NCBI RefSeq assembly: GCF_029784155.1
Contig: NC_073691.1
Coordinates: 57,832,217 to 57,896,216, forward strand
DNA: 64,000 bases
Origin: Uranotaenia lowii
Lineage: Eukaryota; Arthropoda; Insecta; Diptera; Culicidae
Direction: 5' to 3'
The notes under the pieces are model-generated. The model was not told the origin of the DNA, did not search any database, and worked only from the letters and a program-made list of their open reading frames with translations. Shown here piece by piece: positions 45,331 to 56,230 of the stretch (position 1 is the first letter of the stretch; each line of letters starts with the position of its first letter). The position numbers were made by a program, and so were the translations under genes.

Positions 45331-45556
45331 GTCAGTTTTTTCTCCCAAAAACACAAAATTTTTCCAACGCTCTGATCCTAAGCGCCTTATTTGTTTTTCA
45401 CATATTTGGATCATGAAAATTATTCTCCCAAAACGTATGAAAATATTAAACAAATACCTGAACAATTTTGATGAGGTTTGCTTCGTCTAGTAGAATAATG
45501 CCGAGGTTTTCTTTTTAAATAAATATTTACCTGTAAGCGTTTGAAATAACGAATTA
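45331..45556. other. Non-coding spacer
   Basis: AT-rich; nothing recognised. Confidence 0.3.
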
Positions 45557-46177
45557 GTAATTTTTTCGGGATTTCGAGCTTAATTTAGGATCAAAACTTT
45601 AAAATGCATTTTCTGGCCTTAAGAAGCGTTTTTTTTCTAGATTCTGAGCTTAATTTGGGATAAAAACTTTAAAATGCATTTTCTGGCCTTTAGAATCTTT
45701 TTTCGGGATTCTGAGCTTAATTTGGGATCAAAACTTAAAGATGCATTTTCTGGCCTTCGGAAGCTCTTTTTCGGGATTCTGAGCTTAATTTGGGATCAAA
45801 ACTTTAAAATGCATTTTCTGGCCTTAAGAAGCGTTTTTTCGGGATTCTGAGCTCAATTTTGGATAAAAAATTTAAAATGCATTTTCTGGCTTTAAGAAGC
45901 TTTTTTCGGGATTCTGAGCTTAATTTGGGATCAAAACTTTAAAATGCATTTTCTGGCCTTTAGAAGCTGTTTTCTGGATTTTGAGCTTAATTTGGGATCA
46001 ATTTTTTTTTCTGGATTCTGAGCTTCATTTGTGATCGAAACTTAAAAATGCATTTTCTGGCCTTCAGAAGCGTTTTTTTTTTCGGAATTCTGAACTTAAT
46101 TTGAGACCAAAAATTTAAAATGCATTTTCTGGCCTTTAGAAGCGATTTTTAACAATTCAGAGCTTAATTTGGGATTT
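45557..46177 (+). repeat. Minisatellite, ~68-bp unit, about 9 copies
   Basis: Consensus pieces are TTTTTTCGGGATTCTGAGCT, TAATTTGGGATCAAAACTTT and AAAATGCATTTTCTGGCCTT followed by AAGAAGCG. Units are mostly 65-71 bp; one near 45980 has lost its second half and the last is partial. Confidence 0.9.
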
Positions 46178-47869
46178 GGGAATTGACAAATCATAATTTA
46201 TTCTGAGATTAATTTGTAATTATCAACCAAATAAATTCTGAGTTAGTGTTCCATCAAAGAATTCTGTTAACCTAATTAATAGATTTATTCAAATCATTTA
46301 GTGGGTTAGTGCAATTTATTTTTGTTTGATCTACAGGATTTCAGTAGCATGAATAACAGAAAATGAAGCGTTCAAAATATGAGATGATTTTAAACAAATG
46401 TTTTTTTATAACTCATTTATTTGAAACGGCTCGGGAAAACAAATGTTTATTAGGCGAAAATTTGTAGAAAATCGTTATTGATAGTTTTTTATTTCTATGA
46501 TCAGATCCAAAGTTTTTCTTTTCTTTTTTGTTAAATTCTCGTGTTTTACAAAGTAAAAGTTTTTCTAGGTTAATTCTTTTAAATTTGGGTTTAAATTAAA
46601 TTAAACTGATTCAAATTATATCAAACTTATCTGAATTGCTGGCAAATGATTTCATTGATATTAAAGGCAGTAAAATTTTTTTTTTCGTATAAATGAAGCC
46701 TTCCAGATTTTGTTGTTTACGTATCCAGGCCCAAAAGCGTGGAAATTGACAATCTGAACATTCTGTTTCTTAATTCAAAACTCAAAAAAAAAACGGGCAA
46801 ATCTCGCGTAACCCTTGATTTTTCCATAAAAAGAAAAGAAAAAAACTGAAAAAATTATTACATAATTAATTATTTTTTTACCAAGTTACATCACCAATGT
46901 TCAAATCTTTTCTAACATTTCAAAAAAAAATGTATGAAAATTTATTTCACTAAAACATGTTAAAAACAATTTGTTATTTGACGCAATAATCATAAGTTTA
47001 TTGAACTAAATTTCAGTTTTTTATTTGAATTTCGCTTAAATTTGTGAAAAAAATCGGTACAAATTCCGGGTTTTTTTCTCCAATATCCGGGCAACTAGAA
47101 CATTCCTCAATTTTATCTTCGAAAATCCGGGTAATCCCGGTTGAAATCCGCAATCTAGAATCCATTGAAAAAGGTTTGTATCAACATTTTTTTCCTCATA
47201 AAAACGAGAATTCCCAGGAAGTCGACTGCCAGATTTCCCGACTCCGGGCAATGGGAATATATTGGTAAATTTGGAACCTGAAACTGATTCTGAATCCTTA
47301 TCTTTATCCAGAATCCTGATTGAGATCTTGATTCTAAATTGTAACAATTTTTTTCCAAAATGTTTTTTTAATTTTTTTTTTCGTGTTTTTTATATTTTTT
47401 CAGAAATCTCAATACAAAGTGTATTGTTCAAGTGTTAAAAATGTAAAGTTTGAAGTTTTTAGGAATAATTTTTAGTTAATATTCGAAAAACATACTATCG
47501 AATTTTGTTCAAAAATCTCATTAAAAAGTTGTTCTTGAAACTCCAATGATTTTTTTTCGTAAATAGGTTGTTGGATAGGGAAGAGTTTCCTATATAATAT
47601 GAAAAATTTTCAGAGATGCCACTTTTTTAAATCGTTGTAAAACAATATCTTTAATGAAAAATAATGTTTATTATTCACTTGACACATGAAACTTTGTAAT
47701 TAAAATACCTTGAATAATCTATTTCTAAATATATAATAAAATTAAAATTTGTAGAATGAAAACTACAAATCTCTTGTGTTTTATTTGTCTATTTGTTATG
47801 AATTCACAATCTGCTTATTTTGAAAACATCTTGATTTCCGTCAATAAAAAACGAACGGTATCAAAGGTG
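46178..47869. other. Non-coding AT-rich DNA with CCGG-rich repeat traces
   Basis: Patches near 46695-46810 (CCTTCCAGATTTTGTTG, ACGTATCCAGGCCC) and 47060-47260 (ATCCGGGCAACT, ATCCGGGTAATCCCGG) look like decayed AGGTTGCC-family pieces. No gene; the 103-codon minus frame at 47036-47347 crosses such a patch. Confidence 0.4.
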
Positions 47870-48480
47870 CTGAGATTAACGAACGGCGGCGCAATGATGG
47901 TTGGTTGAAATGCGTGACGAATATGCATTTTATCCAAACCAGAAGGGGGTTTTCCGCAAACTGTGTTTTCCCCCTTTTCATCTGCTAACCCAAAACTTCA
48001 TCCAGCATAATCAGCAAGGAAAAAAATAATAAAAATAAAACATTAAAATAGCGGAAAATCAAACCTACCCATACAAATGAAAAATAGTAGCAGCAGCCCA
48101 AAAGAAGCTGATTTATGTGATATGAGTTTTCTTTTCCACATCTTTCTCCTGTGTATACGAGTGAATGCTGGCGAATGGAATGAATGCAGCGAGACGTGAA
48201 TGAATTTTCAAAACAAGTAGGTAAAAGCATACAGAGACTGGCGGCAAGCATTATTCAATTTGTTATGCACCGCGTGCCGGGTGGATTCGTTGAGCCCACC
48301 TTTCTTGGGTAGGGGCTAGGGGGTTTGGTTGCCCCCCATTTGGATATGGAAATGTGGCTTGATTTAAACCCTCCTGCCTAGGTGCATGCTCTGATTGCTG
48401 CTGCTGTTGCTATCGGTGCAGATCGTTTGCAAATGCAGTGGGTACTAATTTGGTTGATTTTTTGGACATTTTTTTACATC
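47870..48480. other. Unique-looking, more GC-balanced stretch
   Basis: No repeat partner in the window and no domain in the frame at 47985-48251 (minus). Candidate host regulatory or intronic DNA, by composition only. Confidence 0.35.
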
Positions 48481-49356
48481 TCTGTTATATGAATAAAATC
48501 GTTTATCCGAGGATCGAAATCCAAGATGAGTGTCAAGAAAGATTTTTCATAGATACCGTAAGATGGATGAAATTTTAACGTTTTGAAACTGAGAATCCTT
48601 GTTGACAAGTCCCGGTCTTTATGACATTTGTTAAGAAGGTTACCTGGAAAGAGGAGAAATAATAATAAATGTCAGAAAAATTTGATAACCGGTACAAAAT
48701 AATTTAACTGTTAATTAAGGAAAATATTCATGGTAGATTGAGTTCGAAATCATGTATTTATAATTGCATGGTTTTAACCTTTAACTTAAATCCAGTATTT
48801 TAAGCAATCATCTTATCATCTGATATTTCTTTTAAAAAACCTAAAAAACTCTAGAACTTATGTAAACTAGAAAATATCCAATTCCGTATGAGATTTAAGG
48901 ACAACATATCCCTGTCACTTTTTCCCTTGAATTTAACTGTTCGAAGGTCATTCTTCGAAATTTTTGTTTTACTAATAAGATATGCAGCCCCAAGCACAGA
49001 CACATTTCACCTCTAGGTGAATTGCACCGGTACTCATTCCTTCTATTCCATCGAGGGAAAAACCATTGCGCAACGGCGAAAAAAGTGTATAAGCCGCGAA
49101 GAAATTCAATATCTTCCCTTCTACATGAACCAAATCTATGAAAATATACTTTCCTTCAGTGAAAATGTCAAAAGTATCGATTGGACATAGTTTCAGACGC
49201 CGCACGAGCTTACGAACGATATAGTGAATTTTTAACTCCTCATTCCCCTATATTTTGTAAACAATCCAGAAAAACACTGATTTGGACTTAAAAAATTTGA
49301 AAAAGAATAAACCTATCTTGTGTGTTTTTTTTTCTGAAAAATCAAATAAAGGCTGT
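48481..49356. other. Non-coding AT-rich DNA
   Basis: No gene or repeat recognised. Confidence 0.3.
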
Positions 49357-49800
49357 GAAAAGTGGGTGAAAACAGCCTTAGCTCAATTTTTCAATGCGTT
49401 CGGTGGCTCAAATAGCCATCATTCGATTCCTCAGAAAAAATCACATAAGATAAGTCTCATTTTGTTTAAAATTATCAGGTCCGTACATGCGTTTCTGCAA
49501 TATGTAAAAAATTTATGGGAGTTAAAGTTTAAACAGTCAACAGCCTTCATTCAATTTCTTGAAAAAAAAAATCACACTAGATTGGTCTCATTTCCTTCAA
49601 TATTTTCCACTCCGAACAAGCTTTTTCTGAACTATATCAAAAATGTTGGTTAATTTAGGGTAAAACGGCCATAACTTCATTTTACGATGCGTGCGGAGGC
49701 TCAAACAGACTTTATTCGATTATTCGAAAAAAAAAACACATTAGAAAAGTCTTATTAGTTCAAAATTTTTCAGTCCGAACATGGTGATATTACGGGGGTA
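49357..49800 (+). repeat. Three diverged tandem units of ~150 bp
   Basis: Units near 49357, 49499 and 49655 share an AACAGCCTTMATTCAATTT-like start, a TTCGATT plus A-run plus TCACA segment, an AGTCTCATTT-like segment, and end with GTCCGTACATGCG, CTCCGAACAAGC or GTCCGAACATGG. The 123-codon frame over units 1-2 is not a recognised protein. Confidence 0.6.
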
Positions 49801-51060
49801 AGGAGAGTTCAGCCAGACCGCAAAAAAAGTAAAATAGCTCTTTTTTCATTCTATTGTTTGAATTAATTTTATCAAATAAAAAATTAAATGGGTTTTTAAA
49901 GTCATACCTAGCTGTAAAGCTGTAAATGACAGATCCTAAGTTCAAACTTAGATTTTTCAAAGAACGCAATTTTGAAAATGAGTTCAGATCTAGTTTTATA
50001 ATAGTGGTTTTCACCTGTTTTGTATTTTGTTTTGGGCAATTTTGAATTTAAATTCCGAATCTGAATTCTGCATTTTGAACCTGAATTAAAATTTTGAATG
50101 CTTTATTTGAAATCGATTTATGAATTCAAATTCCAAACAAAAGTGCCACTAATTATGAACAGAACAGACAGAATCCTTAACCAAAAATCTCTTATTTGAA
50201 TTTTGAATGTTTGATTTTCTATATGAAATTTTTCTTCAATTATTTATTGGTAATTCAGCTAGTGAATAAGAATGAAAATTCCTTATGAGTAAACTCTGAT
50301 ATTTCAATTCCCTATCACCATTATGGAACTTTTCTATGTTTAAATTCTGTATAAGAATAAAGATTAAAAATTTCAAATACAAATCTTAAAAATGGCTTTA
50401 TTAAATCCCGGAAAATGAGTTTCGAACATGGAACATGAATCTTTTTTTAATTTTAAATGCAAAACCAAGATTCAAATCTGGATTTTGTTTCAATGATGAA
50501 CCGAACTGAAAATCAAGAATAATAAACTGGATACGGATTCCACAATCCGGTCACAGGGAATAAATTGGGAGTTTTATAATAAAAAAATTTAACTAGAACA
50601 TCAAATATCATTCAAACTTAAGCTCACCAGATATTTTTCCGCGCATATCTAGGCAGGGCACATCTAGGCTATTTTAACTTAAAACCTTGCAAAATTCGGG
50701 CATTTGATATCAAAATTTACAATCCAAAATCTGGGCAATATCAGGGCAAATTCAAGAATTCTTCAATTAAAATCAAGAAGAAAAAAATTGGAGAAGTTGT
50801 TTTTTATCGAAGCACATCAGCCAGTTTATTTGGATAAACATTGTAAAAAACAAATGTTTTGAAAGCTAAATACATGATTGATAATTGAGATTTTGAGGTG
50901 CTCAGTCCTAGTTCTGAGTTTAGATTGTTACTCTTGTTTCACTTTTGTCGTTTATCAAAATTTGATTAAGAATTTAAAATTTTGAGTTTAGAGAAGAAAA
51001 TTTCGCTTGATATTTTTTGAACCCTCATGAGGGGGGTGGGGGGGGGGGGTGTTTAACTCA
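49801..51060 (+). repeat. G-tract repeat family, plus copy
   Basis: Aligns in order with 52760-54140: TTTAAATTCTGTATAAGAAT near 50338 against TTTAAATTTTGTGCTAGAAT near 53151, AAATGCAAAACCAAGATTCA near 50454 against AAATGCAAAACCAAATTCG near 53298, then a TTACTCTTG segment and ACCCTCATGAGG followed by a 30-base G/T tract (51030-51050). An AGGTTGCC-family fragment (about 50620-50860) is embedded. Non-coding. Confidence 0.6.
50620..50860 (-). mobile_element. AGGTTGCC-family MITE, reverse fragment
   Basis: CACCAGATATTTTTCCGCGC, CTTGCAAAATTCGGGCATTT and AATCTGGGCAATATCAGG follow the order of the reverse copy at 22752. The far end is not evident. Confidence 0.5.
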
Positions 51061-51588
51061 CAAAATTTTGCAAAGCCTGCTCTTAAGCTCATCTTTCAGG
51101 ATTCAACGGCCATTTTGATCCAATATATTAAAATCTTTTTCCATTTCAAAGGTTCTCTCAGGGTGCATCTTGATGATCTTCACCGTTATAGGTGTCGTCA
51201 CTGTAGCTTTGACGACCCTCAAAATTTTGTTTTTTGGGTACTTTTGATGTCCAGGTATCTTTTAAATGCAAGGCGTAATAATAAAAATTGTACACATGCT
51301 ATTAGACAGCTCACAAACTATGTTTTTCTAACGTTTCCCAGCCTGAAATTATCAATCAAAGCCCTACGTTACGTTTCGAGGCCCATTTAAAAAAAAACAC
51401 TTGATTATTTTTTTTTGTTTCGATTATAGTCGTTTTACCATATTTATGGCATTCGCGACTTCAACTTGATTATAATTTAGACATAATGTTAACAAAGTGA
51501 CAAGGTGTCATCGAATTTGGTTTAGTATGGTTTGTGATAATCATAGTTAAAGTTATGTGTATCAGACCCTGTAGCCGGACCCTGTAGC
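51061..51588. other. Non-coding DNA
   Basis: The 113-codon plus frame (51049-51390) is somewhat less AT-biased than its neighbours but has no domain I recognise, and begins within the G-tract repeat end. I do not call a gene. Confidence 0.35.
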
Positions 51589-51925
51589 AAGGTTGCCGAA
51601 AAAATTCTGTGTTTTTGACAAAAAACTCTCGAATTCTGTGATTTGAACCTTTTATTCTGTGACGGTTTTCTGTGACGCTATTTTTAAGAAGTTCATTGGG
51701 AAATCATGTGAAATATCAACAAATTGGAAAATTTCTACAGCTTTGGTAGCAAAAAAATCAATTTCCATCACCTCGATTTCATATTTTCATGAATTCAGAA
51801 AAAAGTCGAAAGTGGCATATAAAAACATAATTTTGGAAGTCTGTACAAAATTAACAAAATCTGTGAATTCGGTGAAAATTTGAAAAATTCTGTGATCAGT
51901 GACACAGATTCTGTGCCGAAATTTA
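51589..51925 (+). repeat. CACAG-family dispersed repeat, copy 3
   Basis: Starts AAGGTTGCCGAAAAAATTCT and carries repeated TTCTGTGATTTGA, TATTCTGTGAC, AAATCTGTGAATTC and GACACAGATTCTGTGCCG words. Longest of the three copies. Non-coding. Confidence 0.65.
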
Positions 51926-51958
51926 GCTCAATATACTATGATTATACAGATGTGTTCA

Positions 51959-54172
51959 GGGCCGTAGGAAGAACCGACTCATGGGGGGGGGGGGTTTTGG
52001 TGACTGATTTTTACTTATGATTTTTTGTCTAAAAACACACGAATTAAAATAAAATTTAAAAAAAAATGTTTTTAACTATTCATTTTTAAGTACTCATGAT
52101 TAGTTTTCGTATGTAATTGTAACTTAAGAGAAGACACGAATGCCACAAGGATGGTGCCATCAATAAAACCTTAAACACAGTAACTTTATAAAAGTGGTCC
52201 TTAACCTAATGGGTGAGCTAATTTTTTTGTTATGAAACCTCTAGAAAAAAATATGAAATTTGCTTTCATCGATGGTTAAATTTTTTGAATTTGTTTAAAT
52301 GTCTGGTGGCCTTCAATTTCTTTAAAAAAAAACTTATTCTATACCTACTCAAATCAAACAAGCTCAATCTTCTAAACTCTTTTGCAAATTCCAAGATTCT
52401 AACCATTGATGAAATAAATATAATTTTCAAAACAAAAAACATTAGGTGATAAAAATTTTTCGAATCAAATTTGCATGATGGAAACTTGCACTAAATTTAT
52501 GGTTTTAGTTTGGCTTTAAAATAAAAAATAAAAAATAAATTGTGCAGATTTTTTAGGTGTAGATCAGGTATATGTTTCTTAAACAGAAAATATTTTTCAT
52601 AAACAATCAATTCCATACTAAAAATCCTGTGAACGATTTTTTTTTAAATATAATTTGGGATATTTTGCTTGAAAAAAAAACTCGAATTCTACTTTATATT
52701 TGTGATTTTCAGCTGAATTTTGTATACAAACTTATTCTGATTAAAAACTTTGAAATCTAAAATTGAATTGACAGGTAAATTTTTAAGTTTATGTTCTCTT
52801 GAATTTCTAAACAATTTTATGTCGATTGAAAATCTCATTCACAAGCTAAATCATTTTCTGAATTTTAAATCTGAATTCTAAACCTAAATGTTTCCGAATT
52901 TCCATACGATTACCGAAATGTACAAAAAATATGATTTCCGAATCTTAATTAAAGATCAGAATTTCATAAGCCAAATCGTAGACTCTTTCATGAATCTATT
53001 ACTTAAATTCTGTAGTGCTGGTTTAATTTTAATTTATCATTTCAATTATTTATTTTTAATCTGTTTTGTGAATCTGATTCAAAATGTGAATTTCGAATGA
53101 TGAATCAGAATCTGGTTCTCAATTTTGGATAGCCACTTAGAAGCTTTTAATGTTTAAATTTTGTGCTAGAATAAAGTTTAAGAACTACGAATTTGAATAT
53201 AAAACAAATTTCTTCTTTTTCCATATTCGGAAATCTATTATCAAAATACTGAAAATGCATTTGATTTTCTAGAAACATGAATCAAATTTGATATGAAATG
53301 CAAAACCAAATTCGAACAAAGATTTCAAAGCAGGTTTTCAATCATAATTTCTTATGATTATTTGAACTTAAAATCAAGAATCCTAAACTTGATACAAAAT
53401 CAGAAATACGAAAATATGTAGAAATTTGAATTTGGTTGTAGTAATATGGAACCAGAACCTCCAAAACGAGTTTAACTTAAAATTTAATATTCAGACCTGA
53501 ATTTCTATGATAAGGTTGCCAAATTGCCCGGTTTTTACCGGATCTGCCCGGATATTTGATATAGAATTTGGGAAAAGTCTGGTCCGATCCGGTAGCCCAG
53601 ATTTCATTGAAGAAGTCCGGATTCCGCTCGGGTTTGTTCTAGTTCTCATTCTTAAATCAAACTTGTGAAAACAAATTGTGTTGTAATTTTTTTTTATTTA
53701 TGCGTCAAAAATTTTGCAGCAAGTTTCCACAAATTATCATAAAAGTTTATCTAAGTTTTTTTTTTTAGATTTTTTATGTGCAATTCCTAGGTTTTGACCA
53801 AAATTGCCCGGTTTTGCCTGGATTTGGTCGAGAATTTTGAAATCAAATACCCGGATTTTGCCAGGTTTTTAAATGAAACAGCCCGGATTTGTCCGGTTCG
53901 GATGCGTGCTGAAAAAAATCTGACAACCTTTTTCTAGAACATGTGAGAAAATTTTAAAAAACTGTAGCAGAATTTTGAACTTGAAATGGGTTTTTGAGAT
54001 TTTTCTATAAGTTACATATTCAGATAGTAACTCTTGAATATCTTTGCTCTATTATCATAATTTGTTTATGAATTTGAAGTTTTGAGTGTAGAGTAGAATA
54101 CCTCGTTTGCTTTTTTGGACCCTCATGGGGGGGGGGTTTAACCCCCAAAACCCCCCCCCCCGTTCCTACGGC
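51959..54172 (+). mobile_element. G-tract element with GCCGTAGGAA termini
   Basis: The left end GGGCCGTAGGAA (51959) and the right end TTCCTACGGC (to 54172) are inverted; just inside, the left has a G12 tract plus TTTTGG and the right the complementary CCAAAA plus a C run of about 13, so the terminal repeats span roughly 40 bp. A second G11 tract at 54127 pairs with nearby C runs. The interior is AT-rich without recognisable transposase, and an AGGTTGCC MITE is inserted at 53512. Target duplication not identified. Confidence 0.65.
53512..53930 (+). mobile_element. AGGTTGCC-family MITE inside G-tract element
   Basis: Begins AAGGTTGCCAAATTGCCCGG, contains CCGGATATTTGATATAG-like text, GGGAAAAGTCTGGTCCG and TGGTCGAGAATTTTG, and ends AAATCTGACAACCTT. 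Length 419 bp, nearly full. Non-coding. It postdates the host element it interrupts. Confidence 0.8.
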
Positions 54173-55266
54173 AATGGATGTGTTATTGATCCTGGGCCTA
54201 GCACAAGGTTTCATGCAAAATTTGGGCCAGAATGGACTACGAGAAGGGCCCAACGAGCCTGAAATTTGTATTTCATGTGTCTTCCAATTATTTTTTTTTA
54301 TAATTTTACCTGTCTCGAGTAATTTATCCTCAGGATTCCCAAATAAAATGTCTCAAAAATCCATACAAAAATTCAGGTTCGTTATGCGACCCCTTTCCGT
54401 GGTCCAATCAAATTCCGCATTAGACCTTGTGCTAGATTTAGGATCAGTTTTAGCCTGCAATGCATGAGATTTAACATGTTTTATTTTTAAGCGATCATTT
54501 GCAGCCATTAATCCCTTTTAAATTTTGGAATTAGAGAATTTGCCATCTTCAATGGTCAATGCAAAAGCCGTTTCTCCAGAGTCCAGATTTAAATGTCAGT
54601 TTAGTCTAACTTTGGCGCTTGTCAGATATCTGATATAATCTTACAAGTGGTCTTAAAAATATATTGCTCAAAACATAAATTTTGCTTCATTTTATGGAAA
54701 AATGGTTAAGTTCAGTTTTATTGAATGGCAAAGCTAAAAAGGCTTATCATGATCGACATTGTAGCAATTGGCTCCATAAACAAACGAAAAGTTTCGCCAA
54801 TTTCATAACCAATAAACAAAACTTACAAAATTGTCGATACAAATGTTTCGAGGTGTTAAACATAACAAATGGCTGCGGTGGCTGCTGGCTGCCTCACTTC
54901 ACACATCGCCGAATGCCCAGTTTTGGAACAACCGAAATCAAAAACAAATAAGCAAGAAGGTATACAAACATGACATTCAACTGGAATCAACTGGTACAGG
55001 CCATTCATTCAGCAGCTTGCTCGCTCAATATGGGTGGTAATTTTGCGGTGGCGGCGGGTGGAATTCGTAGGTATGTTTGGGTTATTGCATGGGTACTCAT
55101 AAATTGATACCCCAGAAGGGGTGTTAGATGTGTTATTGTGCGGTCTTTTCGGTCCCAAATAGACCTGAGACCGAAGAAGGAGGCTAATCACGCCGCGATT
55201 GTGGGTAACTTACACACGTCAAGTTCATTTTCAACAACTCGATGTGGCTATACTTTTGACGTTACC
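54173..55266. other. Non-coding, partly unique-looking DNA
   Basis: 54680-55260 is less AT-rich with no repeat partner seen. The two overlapping plus frames at 54682-55040 have no domain. Confidence 0.35.
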
Positions 55267-55790
55267 TGTTATAAGGGGGGCCTACCCTGTCGTTGATTTA
55301 TCTCCCCGTCATATATAAAAAACATACACGCCACCAACAACGTCTTAACAAGCCAACTAATAGCTTGTGAAGTCTACATAGTGATTTGTGAGCTACTCTA
55401 GCTGCGTTTCTTGAGAAATGATCTGGCTACAGCCCGCTGAAGCCAATCTATAGCGTTCGTTCGCGGCCAAAGGTCAATGAATTGCTATTGAAAACATATT
55501 AGACGCCATATCGTTATTAACTGAGTATCTAATGAACCCGATCGCTGGGCTCAAGTTCATTGACTTCTTAACTTCCCCTTGTGAGGTGGATTTTGAGATA
55601 GGATCTCAGATAATTTGCTGCTTAGTTTTAGTTCCAGCTTGTCAGTGATTTTAATAATGAAGAAATGTGTTTGGCCTTGTCTTGTACATTTTTCGAAAAT
55701 TCGTATTTTTCTTTCGAACGTAAAAGTATGTAAGTAAGATTCTGAAAATCTTGTATTATAGTGTCGTTTTCTCCAACTTTGTAATAAACA
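55267..55790 (+). repeat. Possible solo LTR or isolated promoter
   Basis: Begins TGTTATAAGGGGGGCC, has a TATA box (ATATATAAAA, 55311-55320), and ends AATAAACA with a polyadenylation signal AATAAA at 55783-55788, so a 524-bp TG...CA unit with promoter and poly(A) signal in LTR order can be drawn. There is no flanking retroviral-type coding region and no convincing 4-6-bp target duplication (left GTTACC, right TAACGA). A weak call. Confidence 0.25.
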
Positions 55791-55984
55791 TAACGATTTA
55801 GTGTATAGTGTTTTTTTTCCTTTGTAGAAAATTTGAAAAAAAAACCAAATAAATTAGAATCGAGTTAGCCTTAATGTTTAAAACATTTAATGAAATGACA
55901 AAATCAATGAAATAAGTTTAACATTTTGCTATCCTTTGATAAATTAAATAGTCAAAGTCTGGGAAATCTTGACAATCGATGATC
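55791..55984. other. Non-coding spacer
   Basis: AT-rich; nothing recognised. Confidence 0.3.
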
Positions 55985-56230
55985 GGGGAAACTGAGAAAA
56001 ACCAGGAAATTTCTAAATGAAAAGATGTGGTCACCCTATATCAGGGTGGCCACAGACCCGGGAAAACCGGGAAAAACCGGGAATTGAAAATTGAACCGAG
56101 AAAACCGGGAAAAAACCGGGAATTTAGACTCAAAACCGGGAAAGTTGACAAAAGGAAACCAAAATTCAGTTTTGGTTTCAAGATCCGGGACTCAATCCAA
56201 AATTCAAAATTCACAATAATAATAATTTGA
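55985..56230 (+). mobile_element. Abutting right and left ends of CAGGGTGG hAT-like copies
   Basis: 55985-56036 ends with a right-terminus-like ATGTGGTCACCCTATA, and only a few bases later 56043 begins CAGGGTGGCCACAGACCCGG followed by repeated ACCGGGAAAA and ACCGGGAATT words. This is either a tail-to-head pair of insertions or one copy inserted at the edge of another. Confidence 0.6.

Noticed and set aside
47036..47347. 103-codon minus frame
   Set aside because: Lies across a CCGG-rich repeat trace; Pro/Gly words come from the repeat.
51049..51390. 113-codon plus frame
   Set aside because: Starts within the G-tract repeat end and shows no family similarity that I can recognise.
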